Shown here one piece after another: positions 1 through 8,652 of a stretch of 64,000 nucleotides of DNA (position 1 is the stretch's first letter; each line of letters starts with the position of its first letter). Under the pieces are notes generated by a model. The model saw only the letters and a list, made by a program, of their open reading frames with translations, ran no database searches and was not told the DNA's origin. The position numbers and the translations under genes are program-made. Origin of the DNA: Mucilaginibacter ginsenosidivorax (GTDB taxonomy: Bacteria; Bacteroidota; Bacteroidia; Sphingobacteriales; Sphingobacteriaceae). The DNA lies in the NCBI RefSeq assembly GCF_007971525.1, contig NZ_CP042437.1, positions 2,356,001-2,420,000 of the forward strand, read 5' to 3'.

Positions 1-514
1 CCGCTCGCTGGTAATGTTCAGGCCCGAAACAGGTAAGCCTTTATACGAGCTGGCGCAGATACTGCTACGGGGCGAATCTACCTTATCACCCGCTGAGCGC
101 GAACTGATAGCCGCATATGTATCGTACCGCAACAACTGTACTTTTTGCTACAGCAGCCATGCAGCCGCGGCAAGGTGGCTGTATGAAGACGATGCCCTTA
201 TTGTTGACGAGGTATTGCGGGATATGCAGGAAGCCCCGGTAAGCGATAAGCTGAAAGCGCTATTAAATATAGCCGGCAAAGTGCAAATCCTGGGTACCGA
301 AGTTAAACAGGTCGATATTGACGCCGCCAAAAATCTTGGCGCTACCGACCGCGAATTGCACGATACGGTATTGATAGCAGCATCGTTCAGCATGTTTAAC
401 CGTTATGTAGACGGGCTGGCCAGCCTTACACCAACAGATCCGGAAGCTTATGCAGAAATGGGCGTACGTATGGCAAAGGGATATACTTTACCTCCAAATC
501 CTTCAAAGCAATGA
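1..514 (+). CDS. AhpD/carboxymuconolactone decarboxylase-like peroxidase-related protein (5' partial)
   Basis: The frame is open to the window edge. The codons before the ATG at 14 (R-S-L-V) align with residues just before MFYRPE of the neighbour at 656, so the real start lies upstream of the window. The CxxCxxxH motif (CTFCYSSH) is the redox/proton-relay signature of AhpD-like proteins, which act on peroxides or related small substrates in the cytoplasm. The C-terminal part with DTVLIAASFSMFNRYVDGL is shared with the next gene, so the two are tandem paralogues. The substrate cannot be read from sequence. Family call is firm; exact function is open. Confidence 0.8.
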   Translation, partial: RSLVMFRPETGKPLYELAQILLRGESTLSPAERELIAAYVSYRNNCTFCYSSHAAAARWLYEDDALIVDEVLRDMQEAPVSDKLKALLNIAGKVQILGTEVKQVDIDAAKNLGATDRELHDTVLIAASFSMFNRYVDGLASLTPTDPEAYAEMGVRMAKGYTLPPNPSKQ

Positions 515-525
515 AAGAATGACTA

Positions 526-607
526 AATATCGAACACAGAATATCCAATGTCGAATAATGAAGAAAAACTTCGGTGTTGGATATTCGACATTCGTTGTTC
601 GATATTG
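526..607. repeat. Dispersed imperfect palindrome, family R3, copy 1
   Basis: This is a long imperfect inverted repeat: the start AATATCGAACAC is mirrored by the end GTTGTTCGATATT, around an AAAAACTTCGG centre. Near-identical structures lie at 36456-36537 and, more diverged, at 21340-21420. All three sit just after a stop codon, so a role as terminator or REP-like element is possible. No open frame is present. Confidence 0.7.
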
Positions 608-655
608 TTTTTGTCCAATTTTCTCTTAAAATATCTATCGTAAACAACACATACC

Positions 656-1201
656 ATGGCACATATTGAATTAAATAACGACTTGCCAGGCATAAGAGGC
701 CTGATGTTTTATCGGCCTGAAATCGAGGCCCCGTTGAATGCCCTTGCCGAATTTTTGCTGCGCTCGGATAACTCGCTAACCCGTGGCGAGCGGGAACTGA
801 TAGGTACCTATGTATCGTACCTAAACGACTGCTTTTTTTGCCAGAACGTGCATGGCGCAGTTGCCGGCCACTATCTTAAATGCAGTATAGATGATATAGA
901 CGCCATCAAAGCCGATTTCACTTCAGCCGATATATCGCCGAAAATGAAAGCTTTATTAACTATTGCCGGCAGTGTTCAAAAAGGGGGCAAAAATGTAACC
1001 ATTGAACAGGTAGATGCCGCCCGAAGCGAAGGCGCTACAGATAAAGAGATACACGATACGGTGCTGATAGCCGCATCATTTTGCATGTTTAACCGCTATG
1101 TAGATGGCCTGGGCACATGGGCACCGCAAGACAGATCGTTTTATGTTAACCGCGCTCCCCAACGGGCAGTTGAAGGATATGTGGGCAGTATTTTAAAATA
1201 A
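656..1201 (+). CDS. AhpD/carboxymuconolactone decarboxylase-like peroxidase-related protein
   Basis: This is a 181-residue all-helical CMD-fold protein. C59, C62 and H66 form the CxxCxxxH motif (CFFCQNVH), preceded by GERELIGTYVSYLNDC, the typical helix before the active site. It is a clear paralogue of the gene just upstream and lies in the same orientation, separated by an R3 palindrome, so the pair probably arose by tandem duplication. Such proteins reduce peroxides or act in thiol redox reactions; the physiological substrate is not evident. No signal peptide is seen, so it should be cytoplasmic. A hairpin terminator follows at once. Confidence 0.85.
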   Translation: MAHIELNNDLPGIRGLMFYRPEIEAPLNALAEFLLRSDNSLTRGERELIGTYVSYLNDCFFCQNVHGAVAGHYLKCSIDDIDAIKADFTSADISPKMKALLTIAGSVQKGGKNVTIEQVDAARSEGATDKEIHDTVLIAASFCMFNRYVDGLGTWAPQDRSFYVNRAPQRAVEGYVGSILK

Positions 1202-1230
1202 TTTTTAGCCGATCCGATTTATATTAAAAA

Positions 1231-1256
1231 GACCCCGTGTAATGCGGGGCCTTATT
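1231..1256. terminator. Hairpin terminator between convergent genes
   Basis: CCCCG (1233-1237) pairs with CGGGG (1245-1249) over a 7-base loop and is followed by TTATTTATT. It lies between the CMD gene and the convergent GH106 gene and could serve both strands. Confidence 0.6.
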
Positions 1257-1263
1257 TATTTCT

Positions 1264-4200
1264 TCAAAATTCACTTTGGATGGTCACCGGGCCAAGTAGT
1301 CCGGATTTTAACAAAGGCGAATCTTTACTGTAAAATTTATAACTCGAAAAAGTAAACCTTCCGCTTGTGCGTGGCAGGCCTTTAACCAGCCATTGGGGCC
1401 AGGCATCGTTTTGAATGCCATCATCGGGTTTTGTTTCGTCGCCAATAAGCCTGTTTGGCCATAAGTTTATTACTTGTATCTCCAGTTTGTTGTGCTTTTT
1501 TAGTGCTGCTTTATTAATCTCTATACGCCAGGGGGCAGTCCAAACCACGCCTAAATCTTTCCCGTTTAGTTTTATGCGGGCCATGTTATTAACGGTGCCC
1601 AGGTCTATATAAAGTTTTTTTGCTTTTTGGGTTTGGGCCGGTAAATCAAATTCCTTGTGATAAACAGCTGTTCCCGAATAGTATTTAATGCCCTCTTCCG
1701 GTCTTAATGTCCAGTCGGTCAATTCGTCAAACTTAATATTTTTAGGACCACCCCATTTTGGATCAAACGACACCAGCCACGCACCGCTTAAGGTTTTAAC
1801 AATGGCATTTTCTCCAAAGTTTTTATGGGCTGCAGATGCTGTAATATTGCCTTTGGCAAATACAACAAAATAACTTTGGTACGGCGCAAATTTTAAGGAT
1901 ACAGATGTTAGCTGGCCCTTTACGCTGTATTCGGGAAGGCTTGTAATTTTGCCGGTAATGGCATCCCACATTTGCGGGGGACCTGTTACCGTCCTGAATG
2001 ATGCGGTTGTCTTTACTACCTGGTCTGTGCGGTTGGATACAAAATAGATATCCGTATCGCCGGTGGTGCGGTGAGTGTATCTTAACTGCCCATTGGATGT
2101 AAAATCCTGCTCTATATCCATGGACAGGAGCAGTTTGGCGGTTAGCTCGTATTCGGGGTAAAGGTCATTGATCTGCTTATCAATATCGCCGCCCCAAATT
2201 AATCTGCCTTTGCCGTAGCTCCGGCTTGTTTGTGCCGATGGTTCCTGCAAAGTTCCCCAGATTACTTTGGCCATATCACTCACCTGGATATCGCAGGCTG
2301 GGTAGCCCGTTAAGCCCGGTGATTTTACTGGCGGCATGCCCACTACCACCGCGCCATCATTTACCAGCGATTTTATTTTTTGCAGCAACACCGGGGTCAT
2401 GGTTTTAACGGCGGGCAATACCAATAGCCTATAACTCGCCCCACCCGGGAATACCACCATCCCATTTTTAACGCTTGCTGTATACAACTGCCCCGGCGAG
2501 CATCCATCAAAATTATACCCTTTTCTATCGGGTAAAACCACGTCGCCGTCCATGGCCGATGATGGCGGGCGGAAAACATGAGGCGATCCTTCCGGCGTTA
2601 AGTACAGTACATCGGCTACCGTACGCCCTTGCTGTAAAATATAGGAGCACCGTGATATATAATCATGATAACCGCCTACCATTGGCCACCAGGTTTGATT
2701 TCTGTCCCAGTGTACACCATATGGCCCCATGGTTGCACCGGGGCGCAACGAATCGGGCAGGAACTGGTTTTGGAATGTATGATACGTAAACCTATTGATA
2801 CCCGCAGCAAAAGCCCAGTCGCCCTGGTTTTTCATGGCGCCGGGGTATTGTTTCCAACCCTCGTTATCCTGCGATGTAAAAGATTCGGCAGGGATTAATG
2901 ATTTACCGTTCACGTGCCCGATAGAAGTCGCTTCAACCACGCTGAACGACGAATTAAAGCCCAGCCCCTTACTCCAAAATTCGGCCATAGGTACATCGGC
3001 CAAAGCACCCAGTTCCAAATCGGCAGTTGGGTTCATATCATATGGCTCGATAGATAGTTCCATGCCATTGCGGTGCGCATAGGTTTTAACCTGCCCGGCA
3101 TGGTTTTCCAATACCAGTTCCTGCGCGGTTTGACGTAAATCCCATAAAAAACGTTCGCTTATTTCCTGGCTTTGTACAATGTTGCCGGCATAAACAGGAT
3201 AAAATGGCAAGGGATCATAGCCTCTCCGTTTTATAAATTCCTCGCGGAAATGGCCCGTCCAGTTTTGCGAGCCCATTTCCCAGCTATCCATGTGCAGCTT
3301 TTTTAAGCCGCCTGCATCAGTGGGTTTCGGCATCCCGGTTTTGCGCAGCAACTTGCCTACATAATTATCCAGGTGGGCATTTAAAGCCACTGTATCCATT
3401 TTATCGGCCTCAAAACCTAAACCAGGTACCGGCGCGGGGCGGGTTATAGCGCCGTTATTACGGCGGCCAAGGCGCATAATTGTCCAGTTACCCTCGGGGG
3501 CAACCCAATTCAGTGTGCCATCTGGTTTAAGTTTACCCGTTAAATCAATGATCTTGCTTTTATCTATAGCACCAGCCGGTCCGGCGGCATATTCGGTTAC
3601 CGACGGCAAAAACTGTTTAACACTGGGAGCCGATGAGTATGGCGCACGGTAATACAACGCTTTCTCATCTATATCTTTTATTTTAGGTAATGCAATTGCC
3701 GGTGTTGGATAGGCCAGCACGGCAACATCTTCATAAAAATCAGTCCAGGTTTTTTTTAATTCGGGGCTAAACGCGCCTTCGCCAAAATAGGGTGGTTTAG
3801 GTGGCGGCACCGGCAAAACAATTGGTTGTTTGCTACCGCCGCTTACGTTTATGGTACTGCTTACCAAATGCTGCATTGATTGCCCTATGGGCACCCAGGG
3901 CCCGCCACTGCCCGTCCAGCCCGGGCCAATACCCAAAGTAATTTCAATGCCCAGGCGTTTGGATTCGCTTACCGCGTGGGCAAACATATTTTGCCATTCT
4001 TCGCTCAAAAAATCAACCGGGCCACGCGGGATGCCTACATTCACCTCTAAAAACACAAGGTTGCCGATGCCTGCCTTTTTCATTGCTTCCAGATCCTCGG
4101 TTATGGATTTCGCCGACATATTGCCATCCATAAAGTACCAGTAAACACCGGGTTTGGCCGAGTTGGGCGGGTGAACAAACCCAGTTTTAAGTTTATTAAC

Positions 4201-4266
4201 CTGTGCATAGGGCGCGTTTAAACCTAATAAAAAGGCTATAAAACAGCTCACAACAATTTTATACAT
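1264..4266 (-). CDS. GH106-type alpha-L-rhamnosidase, secreted
   Basis: This is a protein of about 1000 residues of the glycoside hydrolase 106 family, which removes terminal alpha-L-rhamnose from plant glycans such as rhamnogalacturonan. The N-terminal PGVYWYFMDGNMS and the TLGIGPGWTGSGGPWV segment are typical of the family; a C-terminal beta-sandwich includes the KKLYIDLGTVNNMARIKLNG and LGVVWTAPWRIEI stretches. I chose the ATG at 4266, which gives a clean signal peptide (MYKIVVSCFIAFLLGL...YAQ); the in-frame ATG at 4314 adds 16 residues without signal character. The product should be periplasmic or exported. It stands alone, convergent with the CMD genes and divergent from gldK. Confidence 0.85.
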   Translation of the reverse strand: MYKIVVSCFIAFLLGLNAPYAQVNKLKTGFVHPPNSAKPGVYWYFMDGNMSAKSITEDLEAMKKAGIGNLVFLEVNVGIPRGPVDFLSEEWQNMFAHAVSESKRLGIEITLGIGPGWTGSGGPWVPIGQSMQHLVSSTINVSGGSKQPIVLPVPPPKPPYFGEGAFSPELKKTWTDFYEDVAVLAYPTPAIALPKIKDIDEKALYYRAPYSSAPSVKQFLPSVTEYAAGPAGAIDKSKIIDLTGKLKPDGTLNWVAPEGNWTIMRLGRRNNGAITRPAPVPGLGFEADKMDTVALNAHLDNYVGKLLRKTGMPKPTDAGGLKKLHMDSWEMGSQNWTGHFREEFIKRRGYDPLPFYPVYAGNIVQSQEISERFLWDLRQTAQELVLENHAGQVKTYAHRNGMELSIEPYDMNPTADLELGALADVPMAEFWSKGLGFNSSFSVVEATSIGHVNGKSLIPAESFTSQDNEGWKQYPGAMKNQGDWAFAAGINRFTYHTFQNQFLPDSLRPGATMGPYGVHWDRNQTWWPMVGGYHDYISRCSYILQQGRTVADVLYLTPEGSPHVFRPPSSAMDGDVVLPDRKGYNFDGCSPGQLYTASVKNGMVVFPGGASYRLLVLPAVKTMTPVLLQKIKSLVNDGAVVVGMPPVKSPGLTGYPACDIQVSDMAKVIWGTLQEPSAQTSRSYGKGRLIWGGDIDKQINDLYPEYELTAKLLLSMDIEQDFTSNGQLRYTHRTTGDTDIYFVSNRTDQVVKTTASFRTVTGPPQMWDAITGKITSLPEYSVKGQLTSVSLKFAPYQSYFVVFAKGNITASAAHKNFGENAIVKTLSGAWLVSFDPKWGGPKNIKFDELTDWTLRPEEGIKYYSGTAVYHKEFDLPAQTQKAKKLYIDLGTVNNMARIKLNGKDLGVVWTAPWRIEINKAALKKHNKLEIQVINLWPNRLIGDETKPDDGIQNDAWPQWLVKGLPRTSGRFTFSSYKFYSKDSPLLKSGLLGPVTIQSEF

Positions 4267-4669
4267 AAACGGTGTTTGTTTGGTTAGTGTGCCACGGGAT
4301 AACGAAGATAACAAACCGGTAACTGAGGGGCATCCTTATCTATCCTTAAAGCATTTACCTGTTATTGTCAGCCTGAAATTCAACCCAAATTCAGCAAAAA
4401 CAGCCGGATTCATCCGCTAAAGCCCTCTATACTAAGCTTTGGAGCGCCTAAAAACGGTAGTTGTTACACTTATATTGTTTAAACATCCAACTAAAAATTC
4501 TGCTTTTTACCCGGCAATTTCTTTATCGAGTTATTTAGTCTGTTCATCGGCACATTATGCCCCCTTGGGTGCACACCTCCCATATTTGAGTCATTGTTTC
4601 ACCAGTTAAAAAAACACTATGATCTCACATCGACTATTTTTTTTCATTTAAAACCCCGATAAGTCAATT
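4267..4669. promoter_or_regulatory. Divergent intergenic region between GH106 gene and gldK
   Basis: About 400 bases with no convincing open frame. It must hold promoters for both the rhamnosidase gene and the gld cluster. I see no exact TAnnTTTG -7 box and no strong palindrome. Confidence 0.4.
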
Positions 4670-5962
4670 ATGAGATCGTCAATTCAAATTACAGGCTTGC
4701 TGCTAATAGTGCTCAGCTCCTGCCAGTCAAAATTATACAATACCCCGGCCACCCGTGCTGTTTCTGTAAAACGGCTCATCCCGCCGGCAGGCATGGTGTA
4801 TATACCATCAGGCACTTTCCAATACAAACTTCAGGATGATGATGATAAAGCCGAAAAACGCAATGTAAGCGTAAGCGCCTTTTTTATCGATAAAACCGAA
4901 GTAACCAACAAGCAATACCAGGCTTTTGTAAACTGGGTTGCCGATTCGGTAGCCATTACCGATTACCTGCACGATGATTCCTTTTACCTGCCATCTACAG
5001 GGGCAACCGTTGGTAAAAACCGGAAGGAGATCAGGCTGATAGACTGGGATAAAGTGCGCAAGATTTCGCCACTGTGGAAACGCGCGCCGGCAGACGTAAA
5101 AGAAAAGCTGGCCGGGATGATGACCATGCTCAATGGCCAGCGTATGCCCGACCCGGCATTAATGAACTACCGGTTTTATTACGTGCGTATGGACGGCGAA
5201 AAAAACAACCAGTATGTAATGGATACGGTCGGCGTTTATCCTAACGAGCATGTATGGTCGACGGATTTTCCGAATGCGCAAATGACGGTGATGGATGCCA
5301 ATTACTTCAGCAATAAAATTTACGAGTATAACCCTGTAGTCGGGGTAACCTGGAAACAGGCCCGTGCCTATGCCGACTGGCGCAGTACGCAGTTAAAGGT
5401 ACTCATCAGGAACAATCCCAACCTTAAAAATTTTAAACTAAGTTTTGGTTTGCCTACCGAAGCGCAATGGCAATACGCCGCCGAAGCCAAGCTCGATCCG
5501 GCTGATACCGTAGAACGCACGGTAAAAACCACCATTGATAAAGCTACCGGTAAGGAAAAACTTTCACTCAACTTCAAACAGGGCGAGGGCGCTTACTCCA
5601 GCGATGGATCAACATTTACGCTGCCTGTTACCTCCTATACGCCCAACGCCTTTGGCATTTACAACATGGCCGGCAACGTATCCGAGTGGACTATGGACGC
5701 TTTTAGTCCTTCAGCTTCGCAACTGGTAAATGATTTAAACCCGGCATTGCTGTATGATGCTACCGATAAAGATTCGCCCCTGCTAAAACGAAAAGTAGTA
5801 CGTGGCGGATCATGGAAAGATAACGGCGAAATGCTGAACAGTGATACCCGCAGTTTTGAAGACCAGGGCAACGCCCACTCCTACATAGGTTTTCGCTGCG
5901 TGATGGCCGCCTTTGAACTCCCCGGCGAGCAGGTAAAAACAAGAAAATACGCTAAACGATAA
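4670..5962 (+). CDS. gldK: Gliding motility/type IX secretion lipoprotein GldK
   Basis: This is a 430-residue lipoprotein: a short signal ends in the lipobox LSSC at about residue 18. The rest is a formylglycine-generating-enzyme (SUMF1)-like fold, seen in GMVYIPSGTFQY, FFIDKTEVTNKQYQAF, PTEAQWQYAAEA, NMAGNVSEWT, VVRGGSWKDN and GFRCVM. GldK forms the periplasmic ring of the type IX secretion system with GldN under the outer membrane. Its fold resembles FGE but it is structural. It is the first gene of the cluster and is followed after 4 bases by gldN, whose product is its known partner. Length fits the family. Confidence 0.93.
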   Translation: MRSSIQITGLLLIVLSSCQSKLYNTPATRAVSVKRLIPPAGMVYIPSGTFQYKLQDDDDKAEKRNVSVSAFFIDKTEVTNKQYQAFVNWVADSVAITDYLHDDSFYLPSTGATVGKNRKEIRLIDWDKVRKISPLWKRAPADVKEKLAGMMTMLNGQRMPDPALMNYRFYYVRMDGEKNNQYVMDTVGVYPNEHVWSTDFPNAQMTVMDANYFSNKIYEYNPVVGVTWKQARAYADWRSTQLKVLIRNNPNLKNFKLSFGLPTEAQWQYAAEAKLDPADTVERTVKTTIDKATGKEKLSLNFKQGEGAYSSDGSTFTLPVTSYTPNAFGIYNMAGNVSEWTMDAFSPSASQLVNDLNPALLYDATDKDSPLLKRKVVRGGSWKDNGEMLNSDTRSFEDQGNAHSYIGFRCVMAAFELPGEQVKTRKYAKR

Positions 5963-5966
5963 TTTT

Positions 5967-6872
5967 ATGAAAAAGATAATAATAGTGATTGAAACCTTTC
6001 TGCTGATCGGTTTCGGCAGGGGTATGGCCTTTGCACAGGCAATAGTGGCCGATAGTACATTAACAGATACCCTGCCCGCATATGATAATTTAATCAAATC
6101 GGCCGATTTAGGAAAAGCAAAACCCTTCCCCTATCCAAAGGCTAATGCTGCCAACATCAGGCTATACGCGCAGGTTTGGCGGGATATCGACCTTTCCGAT
6201 TCGGGCAACAGCATCCTTACCATTCCCGGTAAATCCCTTATGGAAGATATCATGAAAGGGATAAAAGCAGGCAAGCTTACGCCTTATGAAAAAGAGGATC
6301 TGAAAAAGAAACTCAGTGCCAAACAAGGGGAACTACGGTTTGCCGACTCGGTACTGATACCAATTTTTGATAAAGACGGTAACCAAACCGGCTCAAGGAT
6401 GGCCCTTAACGAGTTCAACCCCGATAAAGTACGCCGGTTCCGGATTAAGGAAGATGTGTTTTTTGACAGGCAGCGCGGCCGGGTTGATACCCGCATTGTA
6501 GCACTGGCCCCCATGATGCACATCAGCACATCGACCGACCTGGCCGACAACCTGGCATTTACGCCTGCCTTCTGGTTGTATTTCCCACAGTTGCGGTATA
6601 CACTGGTACAGGAGGATGTGAGCAATCCGGATAAGGACATTTTTGATTTTACGCTGGATGATGTGTTTATGCAGCACAAGTTTTCGGCCTACCTGGTAAA
6701 ACAAGCATCGCCGGGTGGGGTACAAAGCGGGCAACTGGAGCCGGGCAGCACCGAAGCTGTATTGCTTGAACAAAAAATTGCCGACCTGAAAAAACACATC
6801 TGGCAAAACCCCAGGGGCGTAAACGCAAAAAATTTAGCACAAACAGATAGCAAAAAGGAGGACAAGCTATGA
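5967..6872 (+). CDS. gldN: Type IX secretion protein GldN
   Basis: This is a 301-residue periplasmic protein with an N-terminal signal peptide ending near GMAFAQA. The segment NIRLYAQVWRDIDLSDSGN and the later RIVALAPMMH and FWLYFPQLRYTL match GldN/PorN. GldN binds GldK to form the ring that links the inner-membrane motor to the outer membrane. It starts 4 bases after gldK and its TGA overlaps the next ATG, so translation is probably coupled. In most Bacteroidetes gldN is the last gene of gldKLMN; here it follows gldK directly, which is unusual. Confidence 0.88.
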   Translation: MKKIIIVIETFLLIGFGRGMAFAQAIVADSTLTDTLPAYDNLIKSADLGKAKPFPYPKANAANIRLYAQVWRDIDLSDSGNSILTIPGKSLMEDIMKGIKAGKLTPYEKEDLKKKLSAKQGELRFADSVLIPIFDKDGNQTGSRMALNEFNPDKVRRFRIKEDVFFDRQRGRVDTRIVALAPMMHISTSTDLADNLAFTPAFWLYFPQLRYTLVQEDVSNPDKDIFDFTLDDVFMQHKFSAYLVKQASPGGVQSGQLEPGSTEAVLLEQKIADLKKHIWQNPRGVNAKNLAQTDSKKEDKL

Positions 6873-7495
6873 CAACGCAAGCAAAATTATTGAAAGAGTT
6901 TTTATTGATGATGCTCATATCGGGGCTGTTGTTTTGCTGCGGCAAGGCCAGCGCCCAGGTACTGCCCGAATACAGTGCATTCCCAACATCATCATTTGGC
7001 GTACAGGTTGGTACGCAGGGATTAGGCATCCAGGGATCATACAGTTTTTTGAAATCATTTAACGCCAGGATAGGTTTCAATGCATTCCCGGGGATGACGG
7101 TGCAATACAACGGCCGCGATGCCCAGTTTAACCGCACATCGGTATTTGCCATTGCCGATTGGCAGCCGCTGTACGGCCAAAGCGGCTGGCTGGCCCGTAA
7201 GTGGTACATCTCTACCGGGATAGCTTATTATTTTTCAAATAACGTGAACCGCGAGGGGATAGGCACTACGCCCAATTACACTATCTACATGTCGAAGGTA
7301 AGACCCTATATCGGCACCGGGCTGGGTAATATCCACCTGTTCAAAAACATAGGTATGCGTACGGATCTGGGTTGGTTTATACCAACCAGTTCGGCCACAT
7401 CAACCTATGACGATAAGGCCAGCAAAGTAAGCAGCGGGTTACGGGGCCTGCTGCCTGGCCTTAATTCGGCAGTAACCATTTATGTAAAATTCTGA
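6869..7495 (+). CDS. Predicted outer-membrane beta-barrel protein inside the gld cluster
   Basis: This is a 208-residue protein with a signal peptide (hydrophobic LLMMLISGLLFCCGKASAQ) and alternating hydrophobic strands ending in NSAVTIYVKF, a terminal Phe typical of outer-membrane barrels. Its start overlaps the gldN stop (ATGA) and it ends 28 bases before gldL, so it is co-transcribed with type IX genes. It is not recognisable as PorP/SprF by eye and is shorter than that family. By position it may be an accessory outer-membrane component or anchor for the GldK/GldN ring; that is inference. The barrel call rests on pattern only. Confidence 0.65.
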   Translation: MTTQAKLLKEFLLMMLISGLLFCCGKASAQVLPEYSAFPTSSFGVQVGTQGLGIQGSYSFLKSFNARIGFNAFPGMTVQYNGRDAQFNRTSVFAIADWQPLYGQSGWLARKWYISTGIAYYFSNNVNREGIGTTPNYTIYMSKVRPYIGTGLGNIHLFKNIGMRTDLGWFIPTSSATSTYDDKASKVSSGLRGLLPGLNSAVTIYVKF

Positions 7496-7523
7496 TCTGT
7501 AAAACCATTAAAAATTAAATATC

Positions 7524-8327
7524 ATGTTAAAGAGCAAAAAAATCAACTGGCTGCATGTAGCCATTTCCTGGGGTGCCAGCATAGTTATCCTTGGTGCTAT
7601 GTTTAAAATTAATCACTGGGGTGGCCAGCTTGGCACCTATATGATAGGGCTTGGTTTATCGGTAGAAGCCCTGCTGTTTTTTACCCTGGGCTTTTTCCCT
7701 CCGGCCGAAGAGCCGGAATGGGAAAAGGTGTATCCCGAACTGGCTGTTGATTATGCCGGCGAATTCCCAAGGCATAGCCACAGGCCTGTTCACCAAACCA
7801 ATGGCGTTACCGCGGCCCTCGACGGCTTGCTTACCCATGCCGACCTGAGCCCCGAAAAGATTAACAACCTGGGCGAGGGACTGAAACAATTTTCGGATAA
7901 AATGAGCCGGATAAACGCTATAGCTGATGCTTCATTAGGGACAGACGAATTTGCGGCGAAGCTAAAAAACGCTTCGTCCAAGTTTGATCTGTTGGGCACT
8001 ATGTTCGAAAAAGCATCGGCAGGTTTTGCCACCATTGCCGATAGCCGCGATGATGCCCATGCCTACCAGCAACAGGTTTTAAAGCTTACCCATAACCTGG
8101 CACATTTAAACTCATTATACGAAAGCGAACTAAGTGGCGCCGATAATAACCTCCGCCGCATTAACCAGTTTTACCAGGGCCTTACCGGCACCCTGAATAG
8201 CTTGCACGAGTCGGCCGGCGAAACCAGGGTATTTAAGGACGAGGTAAACAAGCTGGTGCAAAACATATCATCATTAAATGTTTACTACGCCAATATGCTT
8301 TCGGCTATGAATCAGCAACGGATGTAG
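7524..8327 (+). CDS. gldL: Type IX secretion motor protein GldL
   Basis: This is a 267-residue inner-membrane protein with two N-terminal transmembrane helices (about residues 10-29 and 37-58). Helix 2 carries Glu48 (LSVEALLFF), and K28 and H31 lie between the helices; these match the residues known to matter for proton-driven rotation in GldL. The long C-terminal region is helical and cytoplasmic. GldL pairs with GldM as the proton-motive-force motor of gliding and type IX secretion. It is followed not at once by gldM but by a 325-base gap with a dispersed repeat. Confidence 0.92.
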   Translation: MLKSKKINWLHVAISWGASIVILGAMFKINHWGGQLGTYMIGLGLSVEALLFFTLGFFPPAEEPEWEKVYPELAVDYAGEFPRHSHRPVHQTNGVTAALDGLLTHADLSPEKINNLGEGLKQFSDKMSRINAIADASLGTDEFAAKLKNASSKFDLLGTMFEKASAGFATIADSRDDAHAYQQQVLKLTHNLAHLNSLYESELSGADNNLRRINQFYQGLTGTLNSLHESAGETRVFKDEVNKLVQNISSLNVYYANMLSAMNQQRM

Positions 8328-8375
8328 TAAAAGGGGGATGTGGTTTTGAAAGATGATGCTGACGGAAGATGGTGT

Positions 8376-8552
8376 ACATCGCATGGCGGCAACGACTCAC
8401 CCCGACGAGGCTACGCCCGTCTGCCCCTCTCTCCGCTTCGCGCAAAGAGGGGCAAAAAAAGAAAAATGAGCTTCAACCCTCTTTGCGGCGCAGCCGGAGA
8501 GAGGGTCGGCCAGCGCAGCGTAGCCGGGGTGAGTCTTAACCAGCGTTCAAAA
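8376..8552. repeat. Dispersed palindromic repeat, family R1, copy 1 (gldL-gldM gap)
   Basis: The outer arms CGACTCACCCCG and CCGGGGTGAGTC face each other, with inner arms GGCTACGCC and CGTAGCC and a central pair of CCCTCTC/GAGAGGG hairpins. The same architecture occurs at 28434-28636. The apparent ORF at 8340-8588 only reads through this repeat. The rest of the 8328-8652 gap shows no gene. Confidence 0.75.
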
Positions 8553-8652
8553 CCGATGTTTTTCATGTCCCCCAAACACTATGGATAACAACATCTCACA
8601 AGATGTCTATACCCTATCAAACAATTAATAAATCAATTAAAACTTTAAAAAA

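Noticed and set aside
2475..3082. Overlapping plus-strand ORFs inside the rhamnosidase gene
   Set aside because: They are shadows on the opposite strand of a clear GH106 gene.
8340..8588. 82-residue ORF between gldL and gldM
   Set aside because: It reads straight through the R1 palindrome, has no family resemblance and no conserved start.
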